Source of the DNA: Pseudomonas bananamidigenes
GTDB taxonomy: Bacteria; Pseudomonadota; Gammaproteobacteria; Pseudomonadales; Pseudomonadaceae
NCBI RefSeq assembly: GCF_001679645.1
Contig: NZ_LRUN01000003.1
Span: 1 to 64,000 of the forward strand
DNA: 64,000 nt
Direction of reading: 5' to 3'
A program made the translations under genes and the position numbers. Numbering within the stretch: position 1 is the first letter of the stretch; each line of letters starts with the position of its first letter. The notes under the pieces were generated by a model. That model saw only the letters and a list, made by a program, of their open reading frames with translations. It searched no databases and was not told where the DNA came from. Shown piece after piece: positions 28,313 through 37,348 of this stretch.

Positions 28313-30286
28313 ATGCAAACGCCCCTGATCGACCTGCAGGACATCCGTAAATCCTACGGTGGCGGCGATGCGCCTGAAGTGCATGTGTTGCGCGGGATCG
28401 ACCTGTCGATCCACGCCGGGGAGTTCGTGGCGATCGTCGGCGCATCCGGCTCCGGCAAATCGACGCTGATGAACATCCTCGGCTGCCTCGACCGCCCGAC
28501 GTCCGGCGAATACCGCTTCGCCGGGGAAAACGTCGCCGGCCTCGACACCGACGAACTGGCCTGGCTGCGCCGCGAGGCTTTCGGTTTCGTGTTCCAGGGA
28601 TACCACCTGATTCCGTCCGGCTCGGCCCAGGAAAACGTCGAGATGCCGGCGATCTACGCCGGTACACCCGCCGCCGAACGCCACGCCCGCGCCGCCGCCC
28701 TGCTCGACCGCCTCGGGCTCGCATCGCGTACCGGCAACCGTCCGCACCAGTTGTCCGGCGGTCAGCAGCAACGGGTGTCGATTGCCCGGGCGCTGATGAA
28801 CGGCGGGCACATCATTCTTGCCGACGAACCCACCGGCGCCCTCGACAGCCACAGCGGCAAGGAAGTCATGGCGCTGCTCGACGAACTGGCGAGCCAGGGC
28901 CACGTCGTCATCCTGATCACCCACGACCGCGAAGTAGCAGCCCGGGCCAAGCGCATCATCGAAATCCGCGACGGCCTGATCATCAGCGACAGCGCCCGGG
29001 ACACTCCCGAAGCCCGGACGTCGGCCAACCCCGGTTCCCTGCAGGCCGTCGATCTGCGCCAGCGTCTGAGCGAAGGCGCGCAAGCGTCCGGCGCGTGGAA
29101 AGGTGAACTGGTGGACGCCCTGCACGCCGCCTGGCGGGTGATGTGGATCAACCGTTTCCGCACGGCACTGACCCTGCTGGGGATCATCATCGGCGTCGCC
29201 TCGGTGGTGGTCATGCTCGCGGTCGGCGAAGGCAGCAAACGTCAGGTCATGGCGCAAATGGGCGCGTTCGGTTCGAACATCATTTATCTCAGCGGCTCGG
29301 CGCCCAATCCGCGCACGCCGCCGGGCATCGTCACCCTCGATGACGTGGCGGCGCTGGCCAGCCTGCCGCAGGTCAAACGGATCATGCCGGTCAACGGCGC
29401 GGAGGCCGGTGTGCGGTTCGGCAACGCCGACCACATGAGCTACGTCGGCGGCAACGACACCAACTTCCCGGCGATCTTCAACTGGCCGGTGGTCGAGGGC
29501 AGCTACTTCACCGATGCCGACGAGCGCAACGCCAGCGCGGTGGCGGTGATCGGCAAGAAAGTTCGCGACAAACTGCTCAAGGATGTGCCCAACCCCATCG
29601 GCCAATACATCCTGATCGAGAACGTGCCGTTCCAGGTGGTCGGCGTGCTCCAGGAAAAAGGCGCGAGCTCCGGGGATCAGGACAGCGATGACCGCATCGC
29701 CATTCCCTACTCCGCCGCCAGCGTGCGGCTGTTCGGCACGCGCAATCCGGAATACGTGGCCATCGCCGCGGCGGATGCCCGCAAGGTCAAGGAAGCCGAA
29801 CACGCCATCGAACAACTGATGCTTCGTCTGCACAACGGCAAGAAGGATTTCGAACTGACCAACAACGCCGCGATGATCCAGGCCGAGGCGCGCACGCAAA
29901 ACACCCTGTCGCTGATGCTCGGCTCGATTGCCGCGATTTCGCTGCTGGTGGGCGGGATCGGCGTGATGAACATCATGCTCATGACCGTACGCGAACGCAC
30001 TCGCGAGATCGGCATTCGCATGGCCACCGGCGCCCGGCAGCGGGACATCCTGCGTCAGTTCCTCACCGAAGCCGTGATGCTTTCGGTGGTCGGTGGTCTC
30101 GCCGGAATCGCCCTGGCGCTGATCGTCGGCGGCGTGCTGATTCTCAGCGAAGTCGCCGTGGCGTTTTCCTTGATGGCGGTGTTCGGCGCCTTTGGCTGCG
30201 CCCTCGTGACCGGCGTCGTCTTCGGCTTCATGCCGGCCCGCAAAGCCGCCCGGCTCGACCCGGTCACGGCCCTTACCAGTGAATGA
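28313..30286 (+). CDS. pvdT: Pyoverdine efflux ABC transporter PvdT (MacB-like)
   Basis: A 657-aa fused ATPase-permease of the inner membrane. ATPase domain at the N-terminus: Walker [10 protein letters not shown] (43-51), signature [10 protein letters not shown] (about 147), Walker [13 protein letters not shown] (about 165). Then a TM helix (about 285-305), a periplasmic MacB domain, and three C-terminal TM helices ([14 protein letters not shown]...). ATG follows the pvdR stop directly (TGAATG), so translation is coupled. Works with PvdR and OpmQ. Confidence 0.95.
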   Translation: MQTPLIDLQDIRKSYGGGDAPEVHVLRGIDLSIHAGEFVAIVGASGSGKSTLMNILGCLDRPTSGEYRFAGENVAGLDTDELAWLRREAFGFVFQGYHLIPSGSAQENVEMPAIYAGTPAAERHARAAALLDRLGLASRTGNRPHQLSGGQQQRVSIARALMNGGHIILADEPTGALDSHSGKEVMALLDELASQGHVVILITHDREVAARAKRIIEIRDGLIISDSARDTPEARTSANPGSLQAVDLRQRLSEGAQASGAWKGELVDALHAAWRVMWINRFRTALTLLGIIIGVASVVVMLAVGEGSKRQVMAQMGAFGSNIIYLSGSAPNPRTPPGIVTLDDVAALASLPQVKRIMPVNGAEAGVRFGNADHMSYVGGNDTNFPAIFNWPVVEGSYFTDADERNASAVAVIGKKVRDKLLKDVPNPIGQYILIENVPFQVVGVLQEKGASSGDQDSDDRIAIPYSAASVRLFGTRNPEYVAIAAADARKVKEAEHAIEQLMLRLHNGKKDFELTNNAAMIQAEARTQNTLSLMLGSIAAISLLVGGIGVMNIMLMTVRERTREIGIRMATGARQRDILRQFLTEAVMLSVVGGLAGIALALIVGGVLILSEVAVAFSLMAVFGAFGCALVTGVVFGFMPARKAARLDPVTALTSE

Positions 30287-30293
30287 TCGTTCT

Positions 30294-31688
30294 ATGAAAC
30301 CGCGCCTCAGCCTGTTGACCGTGTGCCTGTTGTTCAGCGCCTGCGGCAGTTCCGTCCAGCGTCCCGACAGCGGCTTGCAACCGCCCGTTGCGTGGCAGTC
30401 GCCCCACACGGCCAGCGTTGCCCGCATCGATCCGCACTGGTGGAAACAGTTCGCCAGCCCCGAGCTCGACCGCCTGATCGAACAGGCCCGTCTCGGCAGC
30501 TTCGATCTCGCCGCCGCCGTGGCCCGGGTCCGCCAGGCCCAGGCCGGCACGGTGGTTGCCGGCGGCTCGCAACTGCCTGAAGTGAAAGCCGGGGCCAATG
30601 CCAATCGGCAAAAACTGCTGCGTGGCAACGGTTACAACCAGCTCGATGCCGACAGCAGCAATCGGGCGGTGGATTACTTCGACGCCAACCTGAGCGCGTC
30701 CTACGAAATCGATTTCTGGGGTGGTAAACGCGCCTCCCGCGACAGCGCGCAATTCGCCCTGCAGGCCAGCGAATTCGATCGAGCGACCGTCGAGCTGACC
30801 CTGTTCAGCGGCGTGGCCAGCACCTATGCCCAGGCCCTGTCGCTGCGCGAGCAAAGCCGCATCGCCGAGCTGAACCTGGCCAACGCGCAGAACGTACTGA
30901 AACTGGTGCAGACCCGCTTCGACTCGGGCTCGGCCACCGCACTGGAACTGGCTCAGCAGAAAAGTCTGGTGGCCGCGCAGCAACGACAATTACCGCTGGT
31001 GCAACAGCAGGCCCGGGATGCCGTGATCAGCCTCGCCGCCCTGCTCGGCCGCCCCGTGCAGGAGTTGCAGACCAGCACGGAGTCATTCGACCGGTTGCAA
31101 TGGCCGAGCATCGACGCCGGCCTGCCCAGCGATCTGCTCAATCGGCGTCCGGACATCGCCCGCGCCGAAGCGCAACTGGCAGCGGCGCAGGCCGACGTCA
31201 AAGTCGCCCGCGCGGCCATGCTGCCGACCGTGACCCTGACTGCGCAGCTCGGCTCCGGGGCCAATCAGTTCGATGACATTATCCGCAGCCCTTTCTACAA
31301 CCTCACCGCCGGGCTGGTGGCGCCGATCTTCAACAATGGCCGCCTGAGCGCCGAACGCGACAAGGCCATGGCCCGCCAGGAAGAACTGCTGGAAACCTAT
31401 CGCGGGGCAATCATCAACGGCTTCGCCGATGTCGAAAAAGCCCTCAACGGGATTCGCGGGCTCGATCAACAGCGCCAGTGGCAAAGTGAAGAGCTGAATC
31501 AGGCGCAGACTGCCTTCGATATCGCTCAGAGCCGCTACCAGGCGGGAGCCGAGGATTTGCTGACGGTGCTGGAAACCCAGCGCACGCTGTACGCGGCACA
31601 GGATCTGAATGTGCAACTGAGACTGTCGCGATTACAGGCGAGCGTGGCGTTGTACAAGGCGCTGGGCGGCGGGTGGCAGACGCTGTAA
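30294..31688 (+). CDS. opmQ: Outer-membrane efflux lipoprotein OpmQ
   Basis: TolC-like outer-membrane factor of 464 aa. The start MKPRLSLLTVCLLFSAC gives a lipoprotein signal with lipobox Cys17; an in-frame GTG at 30279 overlapping pvdT would add five residues. Two OEP repeats follow (about 60-250 and 265-460), with typical NRRPDIARAEAQLAAAQADVKVARAAMLP and YQAGAEDLLTVLETQRTLY. Last gene of the pvdRT-opmQ operon; a BIME-like inverted repeat follows. Confidence 0.93.
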   Translation: MKPRLSLLTVCLLFSACGSSVQRPDSGLQPPVAWQSPHTASVARIDPHWWKQFASPELDRLIEQARLGSFDLAAAVARVRQAQAGTVVAGGSQLPEVKAGANANRQKLLRGNGYNQLDADSSNRAVDYFDANLSASYEIDFWGGKRASRDSAQFALQASEFDRATVELTLFSGVASTYAQALSLREQSRIAELNLANAQNVLKLVQTRFDSGSATALELAQQKSLVAAQQRQLPLVQQQARDAVISLAALLGRPVQELQTSTESFDRLQWPSIDAGLPSDLLNRRPDIARAEAQLAAAQADVKVARAAMLPTVTLTAQLGSGANQFDDIIRSPFYNLTAGLVAPIFNNGRLSAERDKAMARQEELLETYRGAIINGFADVEKALNGIRGLDQQRQWQSEELNQAQTAFDIAQSRYQAGAEDLLTVLETQRTLYAAQDLNVQLRLSRLQASVALYKALGGGWQTL

Positions 31689-31717
31689 TCGCAGCGAACT
31701 CACGACCGCTTTCGCGA

Positions 31718-31784
31718 GCAGGCTCGCTCCCACAATGATCGCGTCCATTCAGATGAAATGCGCTCATTGTGGGAGCGAGCCTGC
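31718..31784. repeat. BIME: two REP units in inverted orientation
   Basis: Perfect 21-bp arms (31718-31738 and 31764-31784) with key core GGCTCGCTCCCACA and a 25-base spacer. It sits between the convergent opmQ and pvdP genes and may serve both as transcript end. Confidence 0.85.
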
Positions 31785-31816
31785 CAGGTTCAGCGAATCA
31801 ACGATAGCGTGGCCCC

Positions 31817-33436
31817 TCAGACCGCGCCGGTCTTGGCCGTCAGATTGCGCGCATACCATGGTCGTTTCGGCACGCGCCGGAACAGGCTTTCGAGCTTCTT
31901 CTCGTCTTCACCAAAGGTGATGCGCAGCGCCAGCTTCATGGTTTCCGGGTCCATTTCCACCGACTTGCCCACCTGCAGGCCCGGCACCGTGCTGCACCCA
32001 TGAGTGGTCGGGCCAAGCCAGGGATCCGCCACCTCGACCCAGCGCCCGGGCGCAAACCATTTCACGCCATTGACCTCAAGTCGCGAAACCTGCCCCGGAT
32101 GGAAGCGCTCGTGAGCGCGGAACCAGTCTTCCACACGGTCGTCGATCCAGCCATGAAACGCCCAGAACACCGGGTTCACATGGGATGAAAACGGGTCGCC
32201 CAGAAAGTCGTTCTCCGGGGCGAACCAGCGTGCGGCGAAGTCATCCAGATCCCGGGCCAACGGCACCGGCTGGCCATTGGAAGGATCCCGCGGCACCGAG
32301 GCCCAGCGCATGTGCAACCAGTCGTGCAGACCCAGTTCCACCTCGGAGCCGAACTGGCCCAGGGTCAGCTTCGACAGGTACTGCGGATCGCGGTACTGCG
32401 ACTCCCAGACTTCGAAATTGCTCTGATAGGTCTCGGCGGTCTTCAGGTCACTGACCCATTGCGCGTACTCGTCATCGCCCTCGGCCAGCCAGGTCGGCGG
32501 CAGCGAGGTGCCGTCGTGGTTGTCGAAATAACGGGCGAACCCGACACGATCGCGTACCAGTTCCGGCTGCGGCAGCGGGAAGAACTGCCAGGACGGCAGA
32601 TCCTGCATGGAGCGCGCGGTGCCGAGCATGTGCCGGTGCATGAAGAAAAAATCGATTCCCGAACCGTTGCGATCCTTGCGCGGACCGCGAGCATCGCGCT
32701 CCTGATCGCGAGGACCGGGTTGCCAGCCGAGGCCGCGCAAGGCGTTGCGCTTGTCTTCGGACAGCGTGTGCCACTTGTCCCGCGTCGCATGCCAGACCTG
32801 GTGAAACAGCCGATGCTCGGGGGACACCAGCCACGCCAGCAGCGTCGGATTCAGCGGTGTGCGTTGTCGTGCTTCCGGGAACAGGCATTTGACCGCAATG
32901 AAGCGGTGATCCTGGACCGGCAAGGCCAGCGAGCGGTCGAGACGCTGCACCGTGCCGCTGAGGCTGCCGCTGCCGGCGTTGCCGAAATCGGCCCAGACCT
33001 CATCGAGGATCATGTTCAGTTCGTAATCGACACTGCCCCCGGCGCCCAGCAGCCGCCAACTGAGCTTCGACGCCTCGGCCCCGGCAAGATCGCCGAGAAT
33101 CCGGTAGCGCGGTGTTTCGGCAGAACGCAAACGCTCCGGCGTGTCGAGAAACCCGCACACGCCCCGGCCCCTCTGGCCGATATCCAGAAACACCTCCAGA
33201 CCCTCGTTCGGCAATCCGTCGAGGCCCGCATCACGACCGCTGAAACGGATCTTCCAGACCCCGCGCAATGCGTTCGCCAGGCGCTGCCCGGCCACATCGG
33301 CGACATCGAACGACGCCTCTCCGGGCGTGATCGTCGGGTCGGGCTTCGTCCATTCACGATGCCCGAAATAAGCTGCAGGTACGGCAGCGCCGGTCAGCGC
33401 CAGGCCTGCCATGAACCATCGTCGAGAAATCCTCAT
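31817..33436 (-). CDS. pvdP: PvdP tyrosinase, periplasmic pyoverdine maturation
   Basis: Copper enzyme that oxidises ferribactin to form the fluorescent dihydroxyquinoline chromophore. 539 aa from MRISRRWFMAGLALTGAA, a twin-arginine signal (ISRRWFM). Candidate copper-binding histidines are in FFFMHRHML, LHDWLHMRW and SSHVNPVFWAFHGWIDDRVEDWF, the last being typical of tyrosinase CuB. The conserved N-terminal beta-barrel domain (about 60-230) is present. An exact PvdS box lies 47-70 bases upstream. Divergent from pvdMNO. Confidence 0.93.
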   Translation of the reverse strand: MRISRRWFMAGLALTGAAVPAAYFGHREWTKPDPTITPGEASFDVADVAGQRLANALRGVWKIRFSGRDAGLDGLPNEGLEVFLDIGQRGRGVCGFLDTPERLRSAETPRYRILGDLAGAEASKLSWRLLGAGGSVDYELNMILDEVWADFGNAGSGSLSGTVQRLDRSLALPVQDHRFIAVKCLFPEARQRTPLNPTLLAWLVSPEHRLFHQVWHATRDKWHTLSEDKRNALRGLGWQPGPRDQERDARGPRKDRNGSGIDFFFMHRHMLGTARSMQDLPSWQFFPLPQPELVRDRVGFARYFDNHDGTSLPPTWLAEGDDEYAQWVSDLKTAETYQSNFEVWESQYRDPQYLSKLTLGQFGSEVELGLHDWLHMRWASVPRDPSNGQPVPLARDLDDFAARWFAPENDFLGDPFSSHVNPVFWAFHGWIDDRVEDWFRAHERFHPGQVSRLEVNGVKWFAPGRWVEVADPWLGPTTHGCSTVPGLQVGKSVEMDPETMKLALRITFGEDEKKLESLFRRVPKRPWYARNLTAKTGAV

Positions 33437-33482
33437 TGCCCTACCTGTATTCAGCCCTGAAGCAGGCTTTATCCCAGCTAGA

Positions 33483-33506
33483 ACGTTTGCTGCCCGGACA
33501 AATTTA
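33483..33506 (-). promoter_or_regulatory. PvdS-dependent promoter (IS box) of pvdP
   Basis: Minus strand: TAAAT (33502-33506), 16 bases, CGT (33483-33485). Exact consensus. Confidence 0.85.
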
Positions 33507-33524
33507 AGCGCCGGCAACCACGAC

Positions 33525-33548
33525 TAATTTTTTCCTGCGCCCGCTCGT
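33525..33548 (+). promoter_or_regulatory. Variant IS box of pvdMNO
   Basis: TAATT (33525-33529), 16 bases, CGT (33546-33548), 57 bases before pvdM; one base off the TAAAT consensus. It is back-to-back with the pvdP box, 18 bases apart. Confidence 0.6.
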
Positions 33549-33604
33549 TCCTCCCAGATAGCAAAGGCCTCTGCGCCTGTACCTCGACAGCGAACCTGAC
33601 TGAG

Positions 33605-34981
33605 ATGGCAATGACAAAACCACGTTCGAAAAAGGCTCTATTCATCGGCCTGCCGCTGGCCCTGGCGATCAGCGCCGGTGCCGGTTTCGCGGTCTGGGAC
33701 ATCTGGTTCAAGGACAACCCCGGCTACCCGGTCAAAGTCATGCAGCAGGCCGAAGAACTGCACGAACACATGCTCTCGTTCGACAGCCACATCACCATCA
33801 CCCAGAACTTCGGCACCACCGGCAACGAGATCGACAAGGACGGCAGCGAGCAGTTCGACCTGGTCAAGGCCAATCGCGGACGGCTGTCCGGTGCGGCGCT
33901 GACGATTTTCGGCTGGCCGGAAATCTGGAACGGCCCGAACGCCCCGCACAAGCCCACCGCCGGTTTTGTCGAAGAGGCGCGCAACCAGCAGGAAGTCCGC
34001 TACAAGATCATCTCCGGGATGGTCCGCGACTTTCCCAATCAGGTCGGCATCGCCTACACCCCCAACGACTTCCGGCGCCTGCACGGCGAAGGCAAGTTCG
34101 CGATTTTCATCAGCATGCTCAACGCCTACCCGCTGGGTCATGACCTGAATCAGCTGGACCTGTGGGCGGCGCGCGGCATGCGCATGTTCGGCTTCAGCTA
34201 TATCGGCAACAACGACTGGGCCGACTCGTCGCGCCCGCTGCCGTTTTTCAATGACTCGCCGGACGCTCTCGACGGTCTTTCCGATATCGGCAAGCAGGCG
34301 GTCAAGCGCCTTAACGACCTGGGCGTGATCATCGACGTGTCGCAGATGTCGACCAAGGCCCTGGAGCAAGTCGCACAATTGAGCCGCACGCCGCTGGTGG
34401 CCTCGCACTCGGCACCGCGGGCCATGGTCGATATCCCGCGCAACCTCAGCGACAAGGAACTGCAACTGATCAAGAACAGCGGCGGCGTGGTGCAGATCGT
34501 TGGTTTCTCGCAGTACCTGCGTCCGCTGACCCAAGGCACTCAGGACAGACTCAACGAACTGCGCAAGCGCTTCGATCTGCCGCCGCTGCCGAATCAGGCC
34601 TTCGCGCTGATGCCGGGCGATCCGATCATCTCGGCGTGGTCGGAGCAGAAGTTCGGCGAATACGCCGGCCAGCTCTACGCCATCCTCGACACAGAACCAA
34701 AGGCCAGCCTGAAGGACCTGGGAGACGCCATCGATTACACCGTGCGCAAGATCGGCATCGACCACGTCGGCATCAGTTCGGACTTCAACGAAGGCGGCGG
34801 CGTCAAAGGTTGGGAGAACGTCAGCGAGATTCGCAACGTCACTGCTGAACTGCTGTCGCGCGGTTACTCGGAAGCTGACATCGCCAAACTCTGGGGCGGC
34901 AATTTCCTGCGGGTCTGGGATCAGGTCGAGAAAGCCGCCAGACCGGCGATTGCTTCGAGCCGGGAAGTCGCCAGACCATGA
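33605..34981 (+). CDS. pvdM: PvdM, dipeptidase-family pyoverdine maturation protein
   Basis: A 458-aa protein of the renal dipeptidase (M19) family, anchored or exported by an N-terminal hydrophobic segment (about 12-32). Family features: the HxD-equivalent segment SFDSHITITQNF, GVIIDVSQMSTKALEQV, LVASHSAPRAMVDIPRNLSD, and DHVGISSDFNEGGG. In fluorescent pseudomonads PvdM is required for ferribactin oxidation by PvdP in the periplasm. The first metal motif is DSHIT rather than canonical DGHND, so peptidase activity may be altered. An alternative start is two codons on (MTK). Overlaps pvdN by four bases (ATGA). Confidence 0.92.
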   Translation: MAMTKPRSKKALFIGLPLALAISAGAGFAVWDIWFKDNPGYPVKVMQQAEELHEHMLSFDSHITITQNFGTTGNEIDKDGSEQFDLVKANRGRLSGAALTIFGWPEIWNGPNAPHKPTAGFVEEARNQQEVRYKIISGMVRDFPNQVGIAYTPNDFRRLHGEGKFAIFISMLNAYPLGHDLNQLDLWAARGMRMFGFSYIGNNDWADSSRPLPFFNDSPDALDGLSDIGKQAVKRLNDLGVIIDVSQMSTKALEQVAQLSRTPLVASHSAPRAMVDIPRNLSDKELQLIKNSGGVVQIVGFSQYLRPLTQGTQDRLNELRKRFDLPPLPNQAFALMPGDPIISAWSEQKFGEYAGQLYAILDTEPKASLKDLGDAIDYTVRKIGIDHVGISSDFNEGGGVKGWENVSEIRNVTAELLSRGYSEADIAKLWGGNFLRVWDQVEKAARPAIASSREVARP

Positions 34982-36258
34982 GCAACCGTCGTGACTTTCT
35001 GAAGCAGGCCGGGATCCTCGCTGCCGCACTACCGCTGGGCGCAAGCCTGCCGAACATCGCCAACGCTTCGACCGCTGCGCCTCTGCCGCGCAACAAGTGG
35101 GCGCAATTGCAGCAACTGTTCGATCAGGATCCGGCCTGGCTGCACTTCTCCAACTTCCTGGTCACCACCCATCCGCGCCCGGTGCGCGAGGCGATCGAAA
35201 TGCACCGCGTCGCCCTCGACAAAAATCCGGGGCTGGCCATGGACTGGGACCACGGTGTCACCGAAAAACGCGAAGAGGAGGTGCGCACCTGGGCGGGCCG
35301 TTACGTGCAGGCCGATGCCCGGCAGATCGCCCTGACCGGCAGCACCACCGAAGGGCTGGCGATGATTTATGGCGGCGTGCAGGTGCGCGCCGATCAGGAA
35401 ATCCTCACCACCGAACACGAGCATTACGCGACCCACACCATCCTCGAACTGCGCACCCGGCGCGAAGGCACCCGGGTGCGCAAGATCCGCCTGTTCAAGG
35501 ACCCGTACCGGATCAGCAAGGAAGAACTGCTGGCCAATATCGACCGCAGTATCCGCCCGGAAACCCGCGTACTGGGCATGTGCTGGGTGCATTCCGGCAG
35601 CGGCGTGAAACTGCCGCTCGCCGATATCGGTGCGCTGGTGGACAAACACAACCGTGGCCGCAGCGAGGCCGACCGCATTGTGTATGTCGTCGACGGCGTG
35701 CACGGCTTTGGTGTAGAAGACGTGAGCTTCCCGGCGATGAACTGCGACTTCTTCGTTGCCGGCACCCACAAATGGATGTTCGGCCCGCGCGGCACCGGGA
35801 TCGTGGTCAGCCGCACGACGGACGTGAAATACGTCACGCCGATCATCCCGACCTTTTCCGAGGCCGAGCACTTCTCGACCACCATGACCCCGGGCGGTTA
35901 CCACGCGTTCGAGCATCGCTGGGCCCTGACCGAAGCGTTCAAATTGCACCTGCAACTGGGCAAGGCCGACGTGCAGGCGCGCATTCACGAACTCAACAGC
36001 TACCTGAAAAAACGCCTGCTGCAACGGCCGCAGATCGAACTGGTCACGCCGCTGAGCCCCGAATTTTCCGCCGGTTTCACCTTCTTCCGGGTCAAGGGCA
36101 AGGACAGCGACAGGATCGCCGCACACCTGATGGCCAACAAGGTGGTGGCCGATGCCGTGGAGCGCGATGTCGGGCCGGTGATCCGCACGGCGCCGGGGCT
36201 GCTCAACGACGAAGCCCAGATCGACCGCCTGCTGGCGGTGCTCGACCGGGCGCTGTGA
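34978..36258 (+). CDS. pvdN: PvdN, PLP-dependent periplasmic side-chain enzyme
   Basis: A 426-aa class V aminotransferase-fold protein exported by the Tat pathway (signal SNRRDFLKQAGILAAALPLGA). It converts the glutamate side chain of the pyoverdine chromophore toward succinamide. PLP site: Lys265 in FFVAGTHKWMFGPRGTG; the His/Asp pair VVDGVHGFGVEDVSF is also seen. It overlaps pvdM by four bases, so the two are coupled; pvdO follows 34 bases later. Confidence 0.94.
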   Translation: MSNRRDFLKQAGILAAALPLGASLPNIANASTAAPLPRNKWAQLQQLFDQDPAWLHFSNFLVTTHPRPVREAIEMHRVALDKNPGLAMDWDHGVTEKREEEVRTWAGRYVQADARQIALTGSTTEGLAMIYGGVQVRADQEILTTEHEHYATHTILELRTRREGTRVRKIRLFKDPYRISKEELLANIDRSIRPETRVLGMCWVHSGSGVKLPLADIGALVDKHNRGRSEADRIVYVVDGVHGFGVEDVSFPAMNCDFFVAGTHKWMFGPRGTGIVVSRTTDVKYVTPIIPTFSEAEHFSTTMTPGGYHAFEHRWALTEAFKLHLQLGKADVQARIHELNSYLKKRLLQRPQIELVTPLSPEFSAGFTFFRVKGKDSDRIAAHLMANKVVADAVERDVGPVIRTAPGLLNDEAQIDRLLAVLDRAL

Positions 36259-36292
36259 GCGAACGATTTCCTTCCCTTTGACGAGACTCGAA

Positions 36293-37201
36293 ATGAACAG
36301 TGAACTGCCTCGTTCTGCCGTGAAAACCCTGCCGGCGCTGTTGCTCGCCGCCCTCGCCGCGAGCCTGCTGCCAGGCGCTGCGCAAGCGGCCACTGCGCCG
36401 GCACCGGGCAAGGTGTTCAAGGACTGCAAGGACTGTCCGGAAATGGTCGTGCTGCCCACCGGCACCTTCACCATGGGCACTCCGGAAGATGAAGTGGGCC
36501 GCGAGCCCGATGAAGGTCCGATGCACCCGGTGACCTTTGCCAGACCACTGGCCATCAGCCGCTTCCAGGTGCTCAAGGGCGAATGGTTCGCCTACCTCAA
36601 GGACACCGGCTACCGCATGCCTGACGGCGATGATCGTCCGGGTCGCGCGTGCAAGGCCGGGGTTCCGGACTACGCCGGCAGTGACCCGCGCAAGCAGTAC
36701 ACCGACCGGCATCCGGCGGTGTGCATGGACTTCGCCGAAGCCAACGCCTACGTGGCCTGGCTGTCGAAAAAGACCGGTCAACCCTATCGACTGGTCAGTG
36801 AATCCCTGCGCGAATATGCGGCCCGGGGCGGCACGAGCGGCCCGTTTCCCTTCCCGTTCGACGAGGGCAAGGAATACAGCATCGCCAAACACGCCAATAC
36901 CTATGGCGCCGCCGACGGCTATAACTTCACCGCCCCCGCCGGCAGTTTCCCGCCCAACGCTTTCGGCGTGTACGACATGCACGGCAACGTCTACGAATGG
37001 ACCGCCGACTGCTACAACGAAAACTACGAAGGCGCGCCGAGCGACGGCAGCGCCTGGCTGACCGGCAAGTGTGAATTCAGGCGCATTCGCGGCAACGACT
37101 GGGGCGAAGCACCGGTATTTTCACGCTCCGGCAATCGCAATGCGCTGGTGCCGACCGAACGTGGCGACTGGATCGGCTTCCGGGTCGCCCGGGATCTGTA
37201 A
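36293..37201 (+). CDS. pvdO: PvdO, FGE-like periplasmic maturation protein
   Basis: A 302-aa formylglycine-generating-enzyme-like (SUMF1) protein with a Sec signal cleaved after AQA (about residue 32). Family segments: MVVLPTGTFTMGTPEDE, NAYVAWLSKKTGQPYRLVSESLREYAARGG, NAFGVYDMHGNVYEWTADCY and the C-terminal SRSGNRNALVPTERGDWIGFRVARD. PvdO is reported to oxidise dihydropyoverdine to pyoverdine in the periplasm. ATG at 36293 chosen; third gene of pvdMNO. Confidence 0.93.
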   Translation: MNSELPRSAVKTLPALLLAALAASLLPGAAQAATAPAPGKVFKDCKDCPEMVVLPTGTFTMGTPEDEVGREPDEGPMHPVTFARPLAISRFQVLKGEWFAYLKDTGYRMPDGDDRPGRACKAGVPDYAGSDPRKQYTDRHPAVCMDFAEANAYVAWLSKKTGQPYRLVSESLREYAARGGTSGPFPFPFDEGKEYSIAKHANTYGAADGYNFTAPAGSFPPNAFGVYDMHGNVYEWTADCYNENYEGAPSDGSAWLTGKCEFRRIRGNDWGEAPVFSRSGNRNALVPTERGDWIGFRVARDL

Positions 37202-37217
37202 CCCGCCATCGCCACGC

Positions 37218-37241
37218 TAAATTAACCCTCCCGCCAGTCGT
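37218..37241 (+). promoter_or_regulatory. PvdS-dependent promoter (IS box) of pvdE
   Basis: TAAAT (37218-37222), 16 bases, CGT (37239-37241), 17 bases after the pvdO stop. Exact consensus, so pvdE has its own promoter. Confidence 0.85.
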
Positions 37242-37348
37242 TCTACAGATGGCGCGATCCATTGCGGCGCGCCACTGCCCTCTACGTCACCCAGGCGACG
37301 CCCGCAGCCGATGCAGGCCTTTGCCGCTCTTTCACGCAGGGAACCTCC

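Noticed and set aside
27482..30628. 1048-codon open frame on the minus strand opposite pvdR-pvdT-opmQ
   Set aside because: It crosses three well-defined genes and reads as an antisense of their codon bias.
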